Shown here piece after piece: positions 8,317 to 16,155 of a DNA stretch of 64,000 nt; within the stretch, counting starts at the first letter, position 1, and each line of letters starts with the position of its first letter. Both the position numbers and the translations under genes were made by a program. Origin of the DNA: PRS1 sp965250265 (GTDB lineage: Bacteria > Bacteroidota > Bacteroidia > Flavobacteriales > Flavobacteriaceae); contig CBDFNO010000013.1 of the NCBI GenBank assembly GCA_965250265.1, positions 124,001-188,000 of the forward strand, read 5' to 3'. The notes below the pieces were generated by a model. The model saw only the letters and a program-made list of their open reading frames with translations. It was not told where the DNA came from and did not search any database.

Positions 8317-8736
8317 TTAAGCTTCGTAATCCCTAGCTATTATAAACTTCGTTTTAACTGGAAGTTTTTGTGCTGCTAGCCGTAATGCTTCTTTTGCTAT
8401 GTCTATTGTCACACCTCCAACTTCGAATAAGATTCTTCCAGGTGTAACTGGAGCTACATAATATTCAACAGAACCTTTACCTTTACCCATACGTACTTCT
8501 AAAGGTTTCTTTGTAATAGGTTTATCTGGAAATATTTTAATCCATAAATGTCCTTCTCTTTTCATGTAACGTGTTGCTGCAATACGAGCAGCTTCGATTT
8601 GACGAGAAGTAATAAATTTTGATTCTAGTGATTTTATACCAAACATTCCATGAGAAAGTAGATGTCCTCTTCCAGAGTTCCCTTTCATTCTCCCTTTTTG
8701 TTGCTTACGAAATTTTGTTCTTTTTGGCTGTAACAT
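8317..8736 (-). CDS. rplP: 50S ribosomal protein L16 (uL16)
   Basis: 139 aa. L16 organises the A-site finger and peptidyl-transferase surroundings. The start MLQPKRTKFRKQQKGR and the segments GRILFEVGGV and KLPVKTKFIIAR are diagnostic. Gap to rpsC is 19 nt. Confidence 0.98.
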   Translation of the reverse strand: MLQPKRTKFRKQQKGRMKGNSGRGHLLSHGMFGIKSLESKFITSRQIEAARIAATRYMKREGHLWIKIFPDKPITKKPLEVRMGKGKGSVEYYVAPVTPGRILFEVGGVTIDIAKEALRLAAQKLPVKTKFIIARDYEA

Positions 8737-8755
8737 TTTTCTTTAATTTAAAAAA

Positions 8756-9469
8756 TTACTTTCTACGACGAGATTTATTATTACCTCCTCGTCCACCTTT
8801 TCCTTGCTTCTTAGATAAACCAACAAGCGGAGAAAGTTCTCTTTTACCATATACTTCGCCTTTCATAATCCATACTTTAATACCTAATTTACCATAGGTA
8901 GTTTGGGCTTCTACTAAAGCATAGTCTATGTCGGCTCTAAATGTAGATAAAGGAATTCTTCCATCTTTGAAGTGTTCGCTACGTGCCATTTCTGCGCCAT
9001 TTAAACGACCACTGATTTGAATTTTAATACCTTCAGCATTCATACGCATAGAAGCAGCAATTGCCATTTTAATTGCACGTTTATATGAAATACGATTTTC
9101 AATTTGGCGTGCTACACTTGATGCAACTAAATACGAATCTAGTTCTGGTCTTTTAATTTCAAAGATATTTATTTGAACTTCTTTACCTGTAATCTTTTTA
9201 AGTTCTTCTTTTAACTTGTCTACCTCTTGGCCACCTTTACCAATAATGATACCTGGACGAGCTGTTGTGATAGTAACGGTTACAAGTTTAAGAGTTCTTT
9301 CGATGATTACTCTCGACACACTAGCTTTTGCTAAACGAGCGAAAATATACTTTCTGATTTTATCGTCTTCAGCAAGCTTATCTCCATAATCATTTCCTCC
9401 ATACCAGTTAGATTCCCATCCTCTTATAATACCTAGGCGATTACCTATTGGATTTGTCTTCTGTCCCAT
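8756..9469 (-). CDS. rpsC: 30S ribosomal protein S3 (uS3)
   Basis: 237 aa. S3 forms the mRNA entry pore and helicase site. The start MGQKTNPIGNRLGIIRGW, a KH domain with the GxxG loop (RPGIIIGKGGQEVDKL) and the C-terminal domain (GRLNGAEMARSEHFKDGRIP) are present. The tail ends in a glycine/arginine-rich stretch (KGGRGGNNKSRRRK). It follows rplV by 3 nt. Confidence 0.98.
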   Translation of the reverse strand: MGQKTNPIGNRLGIIRGWESNWYGGNDYGDKLAEDDKIRKYIFARLAKASVSRVIIERTLKLVTVTITTARPGIIIGKGGQEVDKLKEELKKITGKEVQINIFEIKRPELDSYLVASSVARQIENRISYKRAIKMAIAASMRMNAEGIKIQISGRLNGAEMARSEHFKDGRIPLSTFRADIDYALVEAQTTYGKLGIKVWIMKGEVYGKRELSPLVGLSKKQGKGGRGGNNKSRRRK

Positions 9470-9472
9470 TTA

Positions 9473-9883
9473 TTAATTACTTTGTGTGTTATTATTAGCT
9501 CCAAGCACGAGTGTTACGTGATTAGATCTTTTTCTTATTCTGTGTGCTCGACCTTGTGGAGCTGGACGTAATCTTTTTAACATAGACGCGCTATCAACTC
9601 TAATCTCTTTTACAAATAATTCAGCATCTTCAACATCTGCATCTTCATTTTTAGCTTGCCAGTTTGCTACTGCAGACATTAGCAAAGTTTCTAAACGTCG
9701 TGATGCTTCTTTCGGACTGAATTTTAAAATATTAAGTGCTTTCTCTACTTTTTCGCCTCTTACTAAATCGGCTACTAAACGCATTTTTCTTGGTGACGTA
9801 GGACAGTTATTAAGCTTTGCAAAAGCAATCTGCTTCTTTTCTGCTTTAATAGCGTCTGCCATTTGTTTTTTACGACTTCCCAT
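9473..9883 (-). CDS. rplV: 50S ribosomal protein L22 (uL22)
   Basis: 136 aa. L22 has a long beta hairpin reaching into the peptide exit tunnel; here the hairpin tip includes SMLKRLRPAPQGRAHRIRKR. The N-terminus is extended and basic (MGSRKKQMADAIKAEKKQ) relative to E. coli L22. Only 5 nt separate it from rpsS. Confidence 0.97.
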   Translation of the reverse strand: MGSRKKQMADAIKAEKKQIAFAKLNNCPTSPRKMRLVADLVRGEKVEKALNILKFSPKEASRRLETLLMSAVANWQAKNEDADVEDAELFVKEIRVDSASMLKRLRPAPQGRAHRIRKRSNHVTLVLGANNNTQSN

Positions 9884-9888
9884 AGCTC

Positions 9889-10167
9889 TTATCTTTTTCC
9901 TTTATTTTTTGCACCTGCATGACCTCTAAAAGATCTTGTAGGTGAAAATTCTCCTAATTTATGACCTACCATATTTTCAGTAATATAAACTGGTACAAAT
10001 TGACGGCCATTATGTACAGCAATTGTTTGACCTACAAAGTCTGGAGTAATCATACTTGCTCTAGACCAAGTTTTAATTACAGTTTTCTTTTTAGCCTCTG
10101 TATTTGCTAATACTTTTCTTTCTAATTTATAATGAACGTAAGGTCCTTTTTTTAATGATCTTGCCAT
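9889..10167 (-). CDS. rpsS: 30S ribosomal protein S19 (uS19)
   Basis: 92 aa. S19 binds the 30S head and contacts S13. Conserved blocks are MARSLKKGPYVHYKLERKV, the TWSRASMITPDFVGQTIAVHNG segment (seen in parts) and the C-terminal GHKLGEFSPTRSFRGHAG. Gap to rplB is 6 nt. Confidence 0.98.
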   Translation of the reverse strand: MARSLKKGPYVHYKLERKVLANTEAKKKTVIKTWSRASMITPDFVGQTIAVHNGRQFVPVYITENMVGHKLGEFSPTRSFRGHAGAKNKGKR

Positions 10168-10173
10168 AACTTA

Positions 10174-10998
10174 TTATTTCTTTCTACGTTCTACAATATA
10201 TTTATTACTTGCTTTTGACCTAGAACGGGTTCTAAATCCTTTTGCAGGAATACCTTTTCTAGAGCGTGGATGCCCTCCAGAAGCCTTACCTTCACCACCA
10301 CCCATTGGATGATCAACAGGATTCATTACAACTGGTCTTGTACGTGGACGTCTTCCTAACCATCTGCTCCTACCTGCTTTACCAGATACTAATAATTGAT
10401 GGTCTGAGTTAGAAACAACTCCAATAGTTGCTAAACAGTTTACAAGAATTAATCGTGTTTCACCTGATGGTAACTTAACTGTAGCGAATTTACCATCTCT
10501 AGCCATTAACTGAGCAAAAGCTCCAGCACTACGTGCCATAACAGCACCCTGACCTGGATGTAATTCGATACAAGAAATAACGGTTCCCAATGGAATTTGG
10601 CTTAAAGGCATTGCATTTCCAATTTCGGGAGCTACATTAATACCTGATACTAGTTTTTGCCCAACCTGAAGTCCATTTTGAGCGATAATGTATCTTTTCT
10701 CACCATCTTGATAGTTAAGCAATGCAATAAACGCAGTTCTGTTTGGATCATATTCAATCGACTTAACTACTGCTGGAATACCAGTTTTGTTTCGTTTAAA
10801 ATCTATAATACGATACCTTTTTTTATGACCTCCACCAATATAGCGCATGGTCATTTTTCCTTGACTGTTTCTACCACCTGAACGTTTTTTCGGAGCTAAT
10901 AAACTTTTCTCCGGCTTATCAGTAGTAATGGCGTCAAACCCATTTACTACTCTAAATCGCTGTCCTGGTGTGATTGGTTTTAATTTTCTTACTGACAT
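10174..10998 (-). CDS. rplB: 50S ribosomal protein L2 (uL2)
   Basis: 274 aa, usual length. L2 is needed for subunit association and peptidyl-transferase activity. The C-terminal loop NPVDHPMGGGEGKASGGHPRS contains the essential histidine region, and the RNA-binding domain (MTMRYIGGGHKKRYRIIDFKR) is intact. It sits between rplW and rpsS. Confidence 0.98.
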   Translation of the reverse strand: MSVRKLKPITPGQRFRVVNGFDAITTDKPEKSLLAPKKRSGGRNSQGKMTMRYIGGGHKKRYRIIDFKRNKTGIPAVVKSIEYDPNRTAFIALLNYQDGEKRYIIAQNGLQVGQKLVSGINVAPEIGNAMPLSQIPLGTVISCIELHPGQGAVMARSAGAFAQLMARDGKFATVKLPSGETRLILVNCLATIGVVSNSDHQLLVSGKAGRSRWLGRRPRTRPVVMNPVDHPMGGGEGKASGGHPRSRKGIPAKGFRTRSRSKASNKYIVERRKK

Positions 10999-11009
10999 TT
11001 TTTGTCTAA

Positions 11010-11300
11010 TTACATATTAGCGTATAAATCAATCATCTCACCTTCCGCCAGTTGTACAATTGCTTTTTTAACAGCATTTGTTTTACCATGTTGAATTCCC
11101 GTTTTTGTATGACGAGTTTTTCTGTCTGGACGGACATTTATAGTACGAACTTTTTGAACAGAAACACCATAAGCAGCTTCTACTGCTTTTTTAATTTCTA
11201 CCTTGTTCGCCTTTGTATTCACTTGAAAGCTATAGCGATTGTTTAATTCGCTATCATTAGTTGCTTTTTCTGTGATTATTGGTTTAATTAAGATATTCAT
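11010..11300 (-). CDS. rplW: 50S ribosomal protein L23 (uL23)
   Basis: 96 aa. L23 is the main docking protein for trigger factor and SRP at the tunnel exit. The start MNILIKPIITEKATN and the block KVEIKKAVEAAYGVSVQKVRTI are typical. Located 5 nt after rplD and 11 nt before rplB. Confidence 0.98.
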   Translation of the reverse strand: MNILIKPIITEKATNDSELNNRYSFQVNTKANKVEIKKAVEAAYGVSVQKVRTINVRPDRKTRHTKTGIQHGKTNAVKKAIVQLAEGEMIDLYANM

Positions 11301-11305
11301 TGTTT

Positions 11306-11935
11306 CTATTTACTTAAATTCAATTCAATTTCTTCTAAAGAGCTTTCCATAAGTACTACTTGATTTGCATTTAATATTTTGTAAGTACTTAATTCTGAAT
11401 TCATTATAACTTCAGACCCTTTTAAATTGCGTGACGACAAATATACATTATTATTCGACCCTCCCAACACAAACAAAGATTTTTTATTCTCAAGCCCTAA
11501 AGCCTTTAAAACTGCAGTAAATTCGTTGGTTTTTGGAGCATCAAAATTAAAGTCTTCTAATACAGTTATCGCCTTTTCACTTGCCTTAATACTTAAAGCA
11601 GATTTACGTGCTAAACGTTTTAGATTCTTATTTAATTTAAAACTATAATTTCTTGGTCTTGGACCAAATATACGTCCGCCTCCTCTAAATATACCAGACT
11701 TGATACTTCCTGCTCTTGCAGTACCAGTACCTTTTTGTTTTTTAATCTTACGTGTACTTCCAACAATATCTGCTCTTTCTTTAGCCTTATGAGTTCCTTG
11801 ACGTTGATTAGCAAGGTATTGCTTAACATCTAAATAAACTGCATGATCGTTTGGCTCAATAGCATACACATCTTTAGAAAGGTCTGCCTTTCTTCCTGTG
11901 TCTTTACCGTTAATATCTAAAACTGCTATCTTCAT
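11306..11935 (-). CDS. rplD: 50S ribosomal protein L4 (uL4)
   Basis: 209 aa. L4 lines the exit tunnel with a long basic loop, here GTHKAKERADIVGSTRKIKKQKGTGTARAGS in parts. In enterobacteria L4 represses its own operon by binding an S10-leader hairpin. Whether the hairpins at 12592-12688 play such a part here is unknown. Its ATG shares one base with the rplC stop (TAATG), implying coupled translation. Confidence 0.97.
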   Translation of the reverse strand: MKIAVLDINGKDTGRKADLSKDVYAIEPNDHAVYLDVKQYLANQRQGTHKAKERADIVGSTRKIKKQKGTGTARAGSIKSGIFRGGGRIFGPRPRNYSFKLNKNLKRLARKSALSIKASEKAITVLEDFNFDAPKTNEFTAVLKALGLENKKSLFVLGGSNNNVYLSSRNLKGSEVIMNSELSTYKILNANQVVLMESSLEEIELNLSK

Positions 11936-12552
11936 TACTTTCTAATAATTACATAAGCGTTTTTAGCTCCAGGTACACATCCTTTAACCACAAGTAGATT
12001 CTTTTCAGTAACTACTTTTAAAACTCTTAAATTTTGAACTTTTACTGTTTCTCCGCCCATTCTTCCTGCCATTCGCATTCCTTTAAATACTCTTGCAGGA
12101 TATGAAGCAGCTCCAATAGATCCTGGTGCTCTTAAACGATTATGCTGTCCGTGAGTAGCTTGACCAACTCCAGCAAAACCATGACGTTTTACAACACCTT
12201 GAAATCCTTTACCTTTTGATGTTCCAGAAACATCAACAAATTCACCTTCTGTGAAATGCTCTACAGTGATTGCATCACCTAATTTGTACTCCTCATCAAA
12301 ACCTTGGAATTCAACGATTTTACGTTTTACAGAAGTTCCTGCTTTTTTAGCATGACCTAAGTCTGCTTTAGTAGCACTTTTTTCTGTCGCGTCATCGAAA
12401 CCTAATTGAATAGCTTCATAGCCATCAATCTCCTCAGTTCTGACTTGGGTAACGATACATGGTCCAGCTTTAATTACTGTACAGGGAATATTCTTCCCAT
12501 TTTCATCAAAGATGCTGGTCATACCGATTTTTTTTCCTATTAACCCAGACAT
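11935..12552 (-). CDS. rplC: 50S ribosomal protein L3 (uL3)
   Basis: 205 aa. L3 starts 50S assembly together with L24. The N-terminus MSGLIGKKIGMTSIFDENG and the peptidyl-transferase-facing loop with RHGFAGVGQATHGQHNRLR are conserved, including the glutamine in GQ that is methylated by PrmB in other bacteria. It is preceded by a 149-nt non-coding gap after rpsJ, by far the largest inside this operon. Confidence 0.98.
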   Translation of the reverse strand: MSGLIGKKIGMTSIFDENGKNIPCTVIKAGPCIVTQVRTEEIDGYEAIQLGFDDATEKSATKADLGHAKKAGTSVKRKIVEFQGFDEEYKLGDAITVEHFTEGEFVDVSGTSKGKGFQGVVKRHGFAGVGQATHGQHNRLRAPGSIGAASYPARVFKGMRMAGRMGGETVKVQNLRVLKVVTEKNLLVVKGCVPGAKNAYVIIRK

Positions 12553-12583
12553 AATTATTTAATTTATTATTACTTATTTATTT

Positions 12584-12619
12584 AAAAAAACTTAGGGTTA
12601 AAATACGTTTCAACCCTGA
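12584..12619 (-). terminator. Terminator-like hairpin plus T-tract between rpsJ and rplC
   Basis: Read on the minus strand, the RNA folds AGGGUU (complement of 12612-12617) with AACCCU (complement of 12594-12599). The loop is 12 nt, and the 3' arm is followed after AAG by seven U residues (complement of 12584-12590). The stem is only 6 bp with three G-C pairs, so it is weaker than a standard intrinsic terminator. It could be an attenuator, a partial terminator or a processing site between the str and S10 halves of the operon. The structure is seen directly; its function is inference. Confidence 0.5.
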
Positions 12620-12669
12620 ATTGTATTTTTACCATTTTTCCTTAACCAATCGTCAAGGACATGTATTTT

Positions 12670-12688
12670 AGATAGTGTATCACTATCT
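12670..12688 (-). promoter_or_regulatory. Perfect 8-bp hairpin in the rpsJ-rplC spacer
   Basis: The sequence AGATAGTG-TAT-CACTATCT is an exact inverted repeat with a 3-nt loop, 14 nt downstream of the rpsJ stop in transcription. It lies upstream of the terminator-like hairpin at 12584-12619. Two stems in one short spacer suggest a regulatory leader for rplC or an RNA-processing/stability element. No T-tract follows this stem, so it is not itself an intrinsic terminator. Confidence 0.5.
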
Positions 12689-12701
12689 CCAACGATATTC
12701 A

Positions 12702-13007
12702 CTACACTTTTATCTCAACCTCAACCCCACTTGGTAATTCAAGCTTCATTAACGCATCAATCGTTTTTGAAGAAGAACTATAAATATCCAATAATCTCTT
12801 ATAAGAGCATAATTGAAATTGTTCTCTCGACTTTTTATTTACGTGTGGCGAACGTAATACAGTAAAAATTTTCTTGTGTGTTGGTAATGGAATTGGACCA
12901 GTTACAACAGCACCAGTACTCTTTACTGTTTTTACAATCTTATCAGCAGATTTGTCTACTAAATTGTAATCGTAAGATTTTAATTTTATTCTAATTTTTT
13001 GACTCAT
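12702..13007 (-). CDS. rpsJ: 30S ribosomal protein S10 (uS10)
   Basis: 101 aa. S10 is a 30S head protein that also serves as NusE in antitermination complexes. The start MSQKIRIKLKSYDYNLVD and the blocks GPIPLPTHKKIFTVLRSPHVNK are diagnostic. It is 11 nt after fusA; tuf, which sits here in enterobacteria, is absent. Confidence 0.98.
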   Translation of the reverse strand: MSQKIRIKLKSYDYNLVDKSADKIVKTVKSTGAVVTGPIPLPTHKKIFTVLRSPHVNKKSREQFQLCSYKRLLDIYSSSSKTIDALMKLELPSGVEVEIKV

Positions 13008-13018
13008 AGTTTTAAAAT

Positions 13019-15145
13019 TTAAGCTTCAACTCCTCTTGCTGCTTTTATCACTTCTTCAGAAATATTTGAAGGAGTTTGAGCATAATGTGAAAATTCCATT
13101 GTTGAAGTTGCTCTACCTGACGATAGTGTCCGTAACGCTGTTACATATCCAAACATTTCAGATAATGGTACATTTGCCTTAACTACTTTTGAACCTGCTC
13201 TGTCACCCATGTCATTTACTTGACCGCGACGACGATTAAGGTCTCCTACAATATCTCCCATATTTTCTTCAGGAGTTAACACTTCTAATTTCATGATTGG
13301 TTCCATGATTACTGCTCCTGCAGCTTTAGCTGCAGCTTTAAATCCTAATTTGCCAGCAAGTTCGAATGATAATTGATCCGAATCCACATCATGGTATGAT
13401 CCATCTTTTAAGGTTACTTTTAAACTATCAATTTCATATCCTGCTAAAGGGCCATTAACCATTGCTTGTTTAAATCCTTTTTCTACTGAAGGAATAAATT
13501 CCTTTGGCACATTACCCCCCTTAATAATAGATTCAAATTCCAATCCACTTTTTCCTTCTTCAGCTGGTTCTATTGTAAATGAAATGTCTGCGAATTTACC
13601 ACGGCCACCAGATTGTTTTTTATAAACTTCTCTATGGTCTGCAGTTCTTGTAATCGCTTCTTTATATTCAACTTGTGGTTGACCTTCGTTTACTTCAACT
13701 TTGAATTCACGTTTTAAACGGTCAACAATAATATCTAAATGAAGTTCTCCCATTCCAGAAATAATTGTCTGTCCTGATGCTTCATCTGTTCTTACTGTAA
13801 ATGTTGGATCTTCTTCGGCTAATTTAGCTAAAGACATTCCTAACTTGTCAACATCTGCTTTAGTTTTAGGTTCCACAGCAATACCAATTACCGGATCTGG
13901 GAAGTCCATACTTTCTAATGTAATAGGATGCTTTTCATCAGTTAAGGTATCTCCTGTTTTAATACTTTTAAATCCTACAGCAGCTCCAATATCTCCAGCT
14001 TCTATATAACTAATTGCATTTTGCTTATTAGCATGCATTTGATAGATACGAGAAATACGCTCTTTTTTACCAGAACGATTATTTAACACATAAGAACCAG
14101 CATCTAATCTCCCTGAATACGCTCTAAAAAATGCTAAACGACCTACAAAAGGATCTGTAGCAATTTTAAACGCTAGAGCAGCAAAAGGCTCGGTTACATC
14201 TGGTTTACGAGAAATTTCATTTCCAGTATGAGGATGAGTACCTATAATAGCATCTTTATCAACAGGTGAAGGTAAATAACGACAAACAGCATCTAATAAA
14301 AACTGAACGCCTTTATTTTTAAATGCAGAACCACAAATCATAGGAATGATAGCCATATCCATAACAGCAGCTCTTAATGCAGCATGTACTTCATCTTCTG
14401 TAATAGAATCTTCATCTTCCATGAACTTTTCTAACAAGTTATCATCGTAACTTGCCACTTCTTCTATAAGTAAAGCTCTATACTGACGTGTTTCTTCTTT
14501 TAATTCTTCAGGAATATCAATAACATCAAACGTAGCCCCTTGTGTTTCATCATGCCAGATTATCGCTCTATTCTTAACTAAATCGATAATTCCTTTAAAA
14601 TCTTGCTCATCTCCAATTGGTAAAACAATAGGTACTGCATTAGAACCTAACATTTCTTTAACCTGCTTGTTAACCATCAAGAAATCTGACCCTTGACGAT
14701 CCATTTTATTCACAAACCCAATTCTTGGTACTTTGTAGTTATCGGCTAATCTCCAGTTAGTTTCAGATTGTGGTTCTACACCATCAACTGCACTAAATAA
14801 GAATACTAAACCATCTAATACACGTAAAGAACGATTTACTTCAACAGTAAAATCAACGTGTCCTGGAGTATCAATAATATTAAAATGATATCCTTCTGTA
14901 CCATTAATGGCTTCACCGTTTTTTGTTGGAAAATCCCAAGTACAAGTTGTAGCAGCCGAAGTAATTGTAATACCTCTTTCTTGCTCTTGTTCCATCCAAT
15001 CCATAGTAGCAGCACCATCATGTACTTCACCTATTTTATGAGAAACTCCTGTATAATAAAGAATCCGCTCTGTAGTTGTTGTTTTACCAGCATCGATATG
15101 CGCAGCAATCCCAATATTTCTTGTATATTTTAAATCTCTAGCCAT
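13019..15145 (-). CDS. fusA: Elongation factor G
   Basis: 708 aa, full-length translocation GTPase. G motifs are visible: AHIDAGKT at residues 15-22, DTPGHVDF and NKMD. Switch I (MEQEQERGITITSAATT) and domains III-V are complete, ending SEEVIKAARGVEA. It catalyses GTP-dependent movement of tRNA and mRNA and, with RRF, ribosome recycling. It is 6 nt after rpsG in the str part of the operon. The position and completeness indicate the main EF-G. Confidence 0.98.
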   Translation of the reverse strand: MARDLKYTRNIGIAAHIDAGKTTTTERILYYTGVSHKIGEVHDGAATMDWMEQEQERGITITSAATTCTWDFPTKNGEAINGTEGYHFNIIDTPGHVDFTVEVNRSLRVLDGLVFLFSAVDGVEPQSETNWRLADNYKVPRIGFVNKMDRQGSDFLMVNKQVKEMLGSNAVPIVLPIGDEQDFKGIIDLVKNRAIIWHDETQGATFDVIDIPEELKEETRQYRALLIEEVASYDDNLLEKFMEDEDSITEDEVHAALRAAVMDMAIIPMICGSAFKNKGVQFLLDAVCRYLPSPVDKDAIIGTHPHTGNEISRKPDVTEPFAALAFKIATDPFVGRLAFFRAYSGRLDAGSYVLNNRSGKKERISRIYQMHANKQNAISYIEAGDIGAAVGFKSIKTGDTLTDEKHPITLESMDFPDPVIGIAVEPKTKADVDKLGMSLAKLAEEDPTFTVRTDEASGQTIISGMGELHLDIIVDRLKREFKVEVNEGQPQVEYKEAITRTADHREVYKKQSGGRGKFADISFTIEPAEEGKSGLEFESIIKGGNVPKEFIPSVEKGFKQAMVNGPLAGYEIDSLKVTLKDGSYHDVDSDQLSFELAGKLGFKAAAKAAGAVIMEPIMKLEVLTPEENMGDIVGDLNRRRGQVNDMGDRAGSKVVKANVPLSEMFGYVTALRTLSSGRATSTMEFSHYAQTPSNISEEVIKAARGVEA

Positions 15146-15151
15146 TCCGAA

Positions 15152-15628
15152 TTAAAATCTAAAGTGAGAGAACGCTTTATTTGCTTCTGCCATTTTATGA
15201 GTATCCACTCTTTTTTTAACTGCTCCTCCTTCTTCTTTAGATGCTGCTAATACTTCTGCTGCTAACTTTTGAGCCATAGATTTTTCATTCCTCTTGCGTG
15301 AAAAACTGATTAGCCATTTCATTGCTATAGAAATTTTACGGTCCGGACGAATCTGCATTGGAATTTGGTATGTTGCACCACCAACTCTACGACTACGCAC
15401 TTCTACGTGAGGCATAACATTAGATAATGCTTGTTTCCATATTTCTAAAGCAGTTTTTTCTTCGTCTGTATTTTTCTCTTCTACAATATTTATTGCATCA
15501 TAGAAAATTTTAAAAGCTACTGATTTTTTACCATCCCACATCATCATGTTTACAAAACGTGTTACTAGCTGATCGTTAAAACGTGGATCTGGTAAAAGTG
15601 GTCTTTTTTTCGCCTGTCTTTTTCTCAT
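15152..15628 (-). CDS. rpsG: 30S ribosomal protein S7 (uS7)
   Basis: 158 aa. S7 starts assembly of the 30S head and contacts E-site tRNA. The start MRKRQAKKRPLLPDPRF and blocks VEVRSRRVGGATYQIP and KRVDTHKMAEANKAFSHFRF are typical. The C-terminus is short, ending at the HFRF motif without the extra tail of some E. coli strains. It lies between rpsL and fusA. Confidence 0.98.
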   Translation of the reverse strand: MRKRQAKKRPLLPDPRFNDQLVTRFVNMMMWDGKKSVAFKIFYDAINIVEEKNTDEEKTALEIWKQALSNVMPHVEVRSRRVGGATYQIPMQIRPDRKISIAMKWLISFSRKRNEKSMAQKLAAEVLAASKEEGGAVKKRVDTHKMAEANKAFSHFRF

Positions 15629-15650
15629 GTCTTCTTTTTAAAGTTTTAAA

Positions 15651-16025
15651 TTACTTCTTTGGGCGTTTTGTACCATACTTAGATCTACGTTGTGTTCTAC
15701 CTTCTACACCTGCTGTGTCTAAAGCTCCACGAACGATATGATATCTAACTCCTGGCAAATCTTTTACCCTTCCACCTCTAACCAATACTATCGAGTGCTC
15801 TTGTAAATTGTGTCCTTCTCCAGGAATGTATGCATTTACTTCATTACCATTTGTTAATCTTACCCTTGCAACTTTACGCATTGCAGAGTTAGGTTTTTTT
15901 GGTGTTGTAGTGTAAACACGTGTACACACTCCTCGCCTTTGAGGACACGAATTTAAAGCAGCCGATTTACTCTTCTTGGTTATTTTGGCTCTTCCTTTTC
16001 GTACTAATTGTGAAATTGTTGGCAT
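15651..16025 (-). CDS. rpsL: 30S ribosomal protein S12 (uS12)
   Basis: 124 aa, first gene of the operon. S12 is at the decoding centre and controls fidelity. The loops TTPKKPNSAMRK and GRVKDLPGVRYH carry lysines at the positions where streptomycin-resistance substitutions occur in other bacteria, so the sequence looks wild type there. The ATG at 16025 has an A/T-rich leader without Shine-Dalgarno, and a clear promoter lies 45 nt upstream. Confidence 0.98.
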   Translation of the reverse strand: MPTISQLVRKGRAKITKKSKSAALNSCPQRRGVCTRVYTTTPKKPNSAMRKVARVRLTNGNEVNAYIPGEGHNLQEHSIVLVRGGRVKDLPGVRYHIVRGALDTAGVEGRTQRRSKYGTKRPKK

Positions 16026-16069
16026 ATTATTTTATAATATTTTTTTCTAAACCCTCTTTAAAAGGGCTG

Positions 16070-16099
16070 CAAAGGTAAAAATTAAAATGAATTATTCAA
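16070..16099 (-). promoter_or_regulatory. Bacteroidota-type promoter of the ribosomal operon
   Basis: On the minus strand, TTG (complement of 16097-16099) is separated by 19 nt from TACCTTTG (complement of 16070-16077). This matches the TTG / TAnnTTTG consensus known for Flavobacterium and Bacteroides sigma-A promoters in both elements and spacing. Transcription would start about 40 nt ahead of the rpsL ATG. Confidence 0.75.
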
Positions 16100-16155
16100 A
16101 TGTTGAAGTCTTAATTTTATAACTAATCTGAAAATTAATTTGAGGCATATATTAT

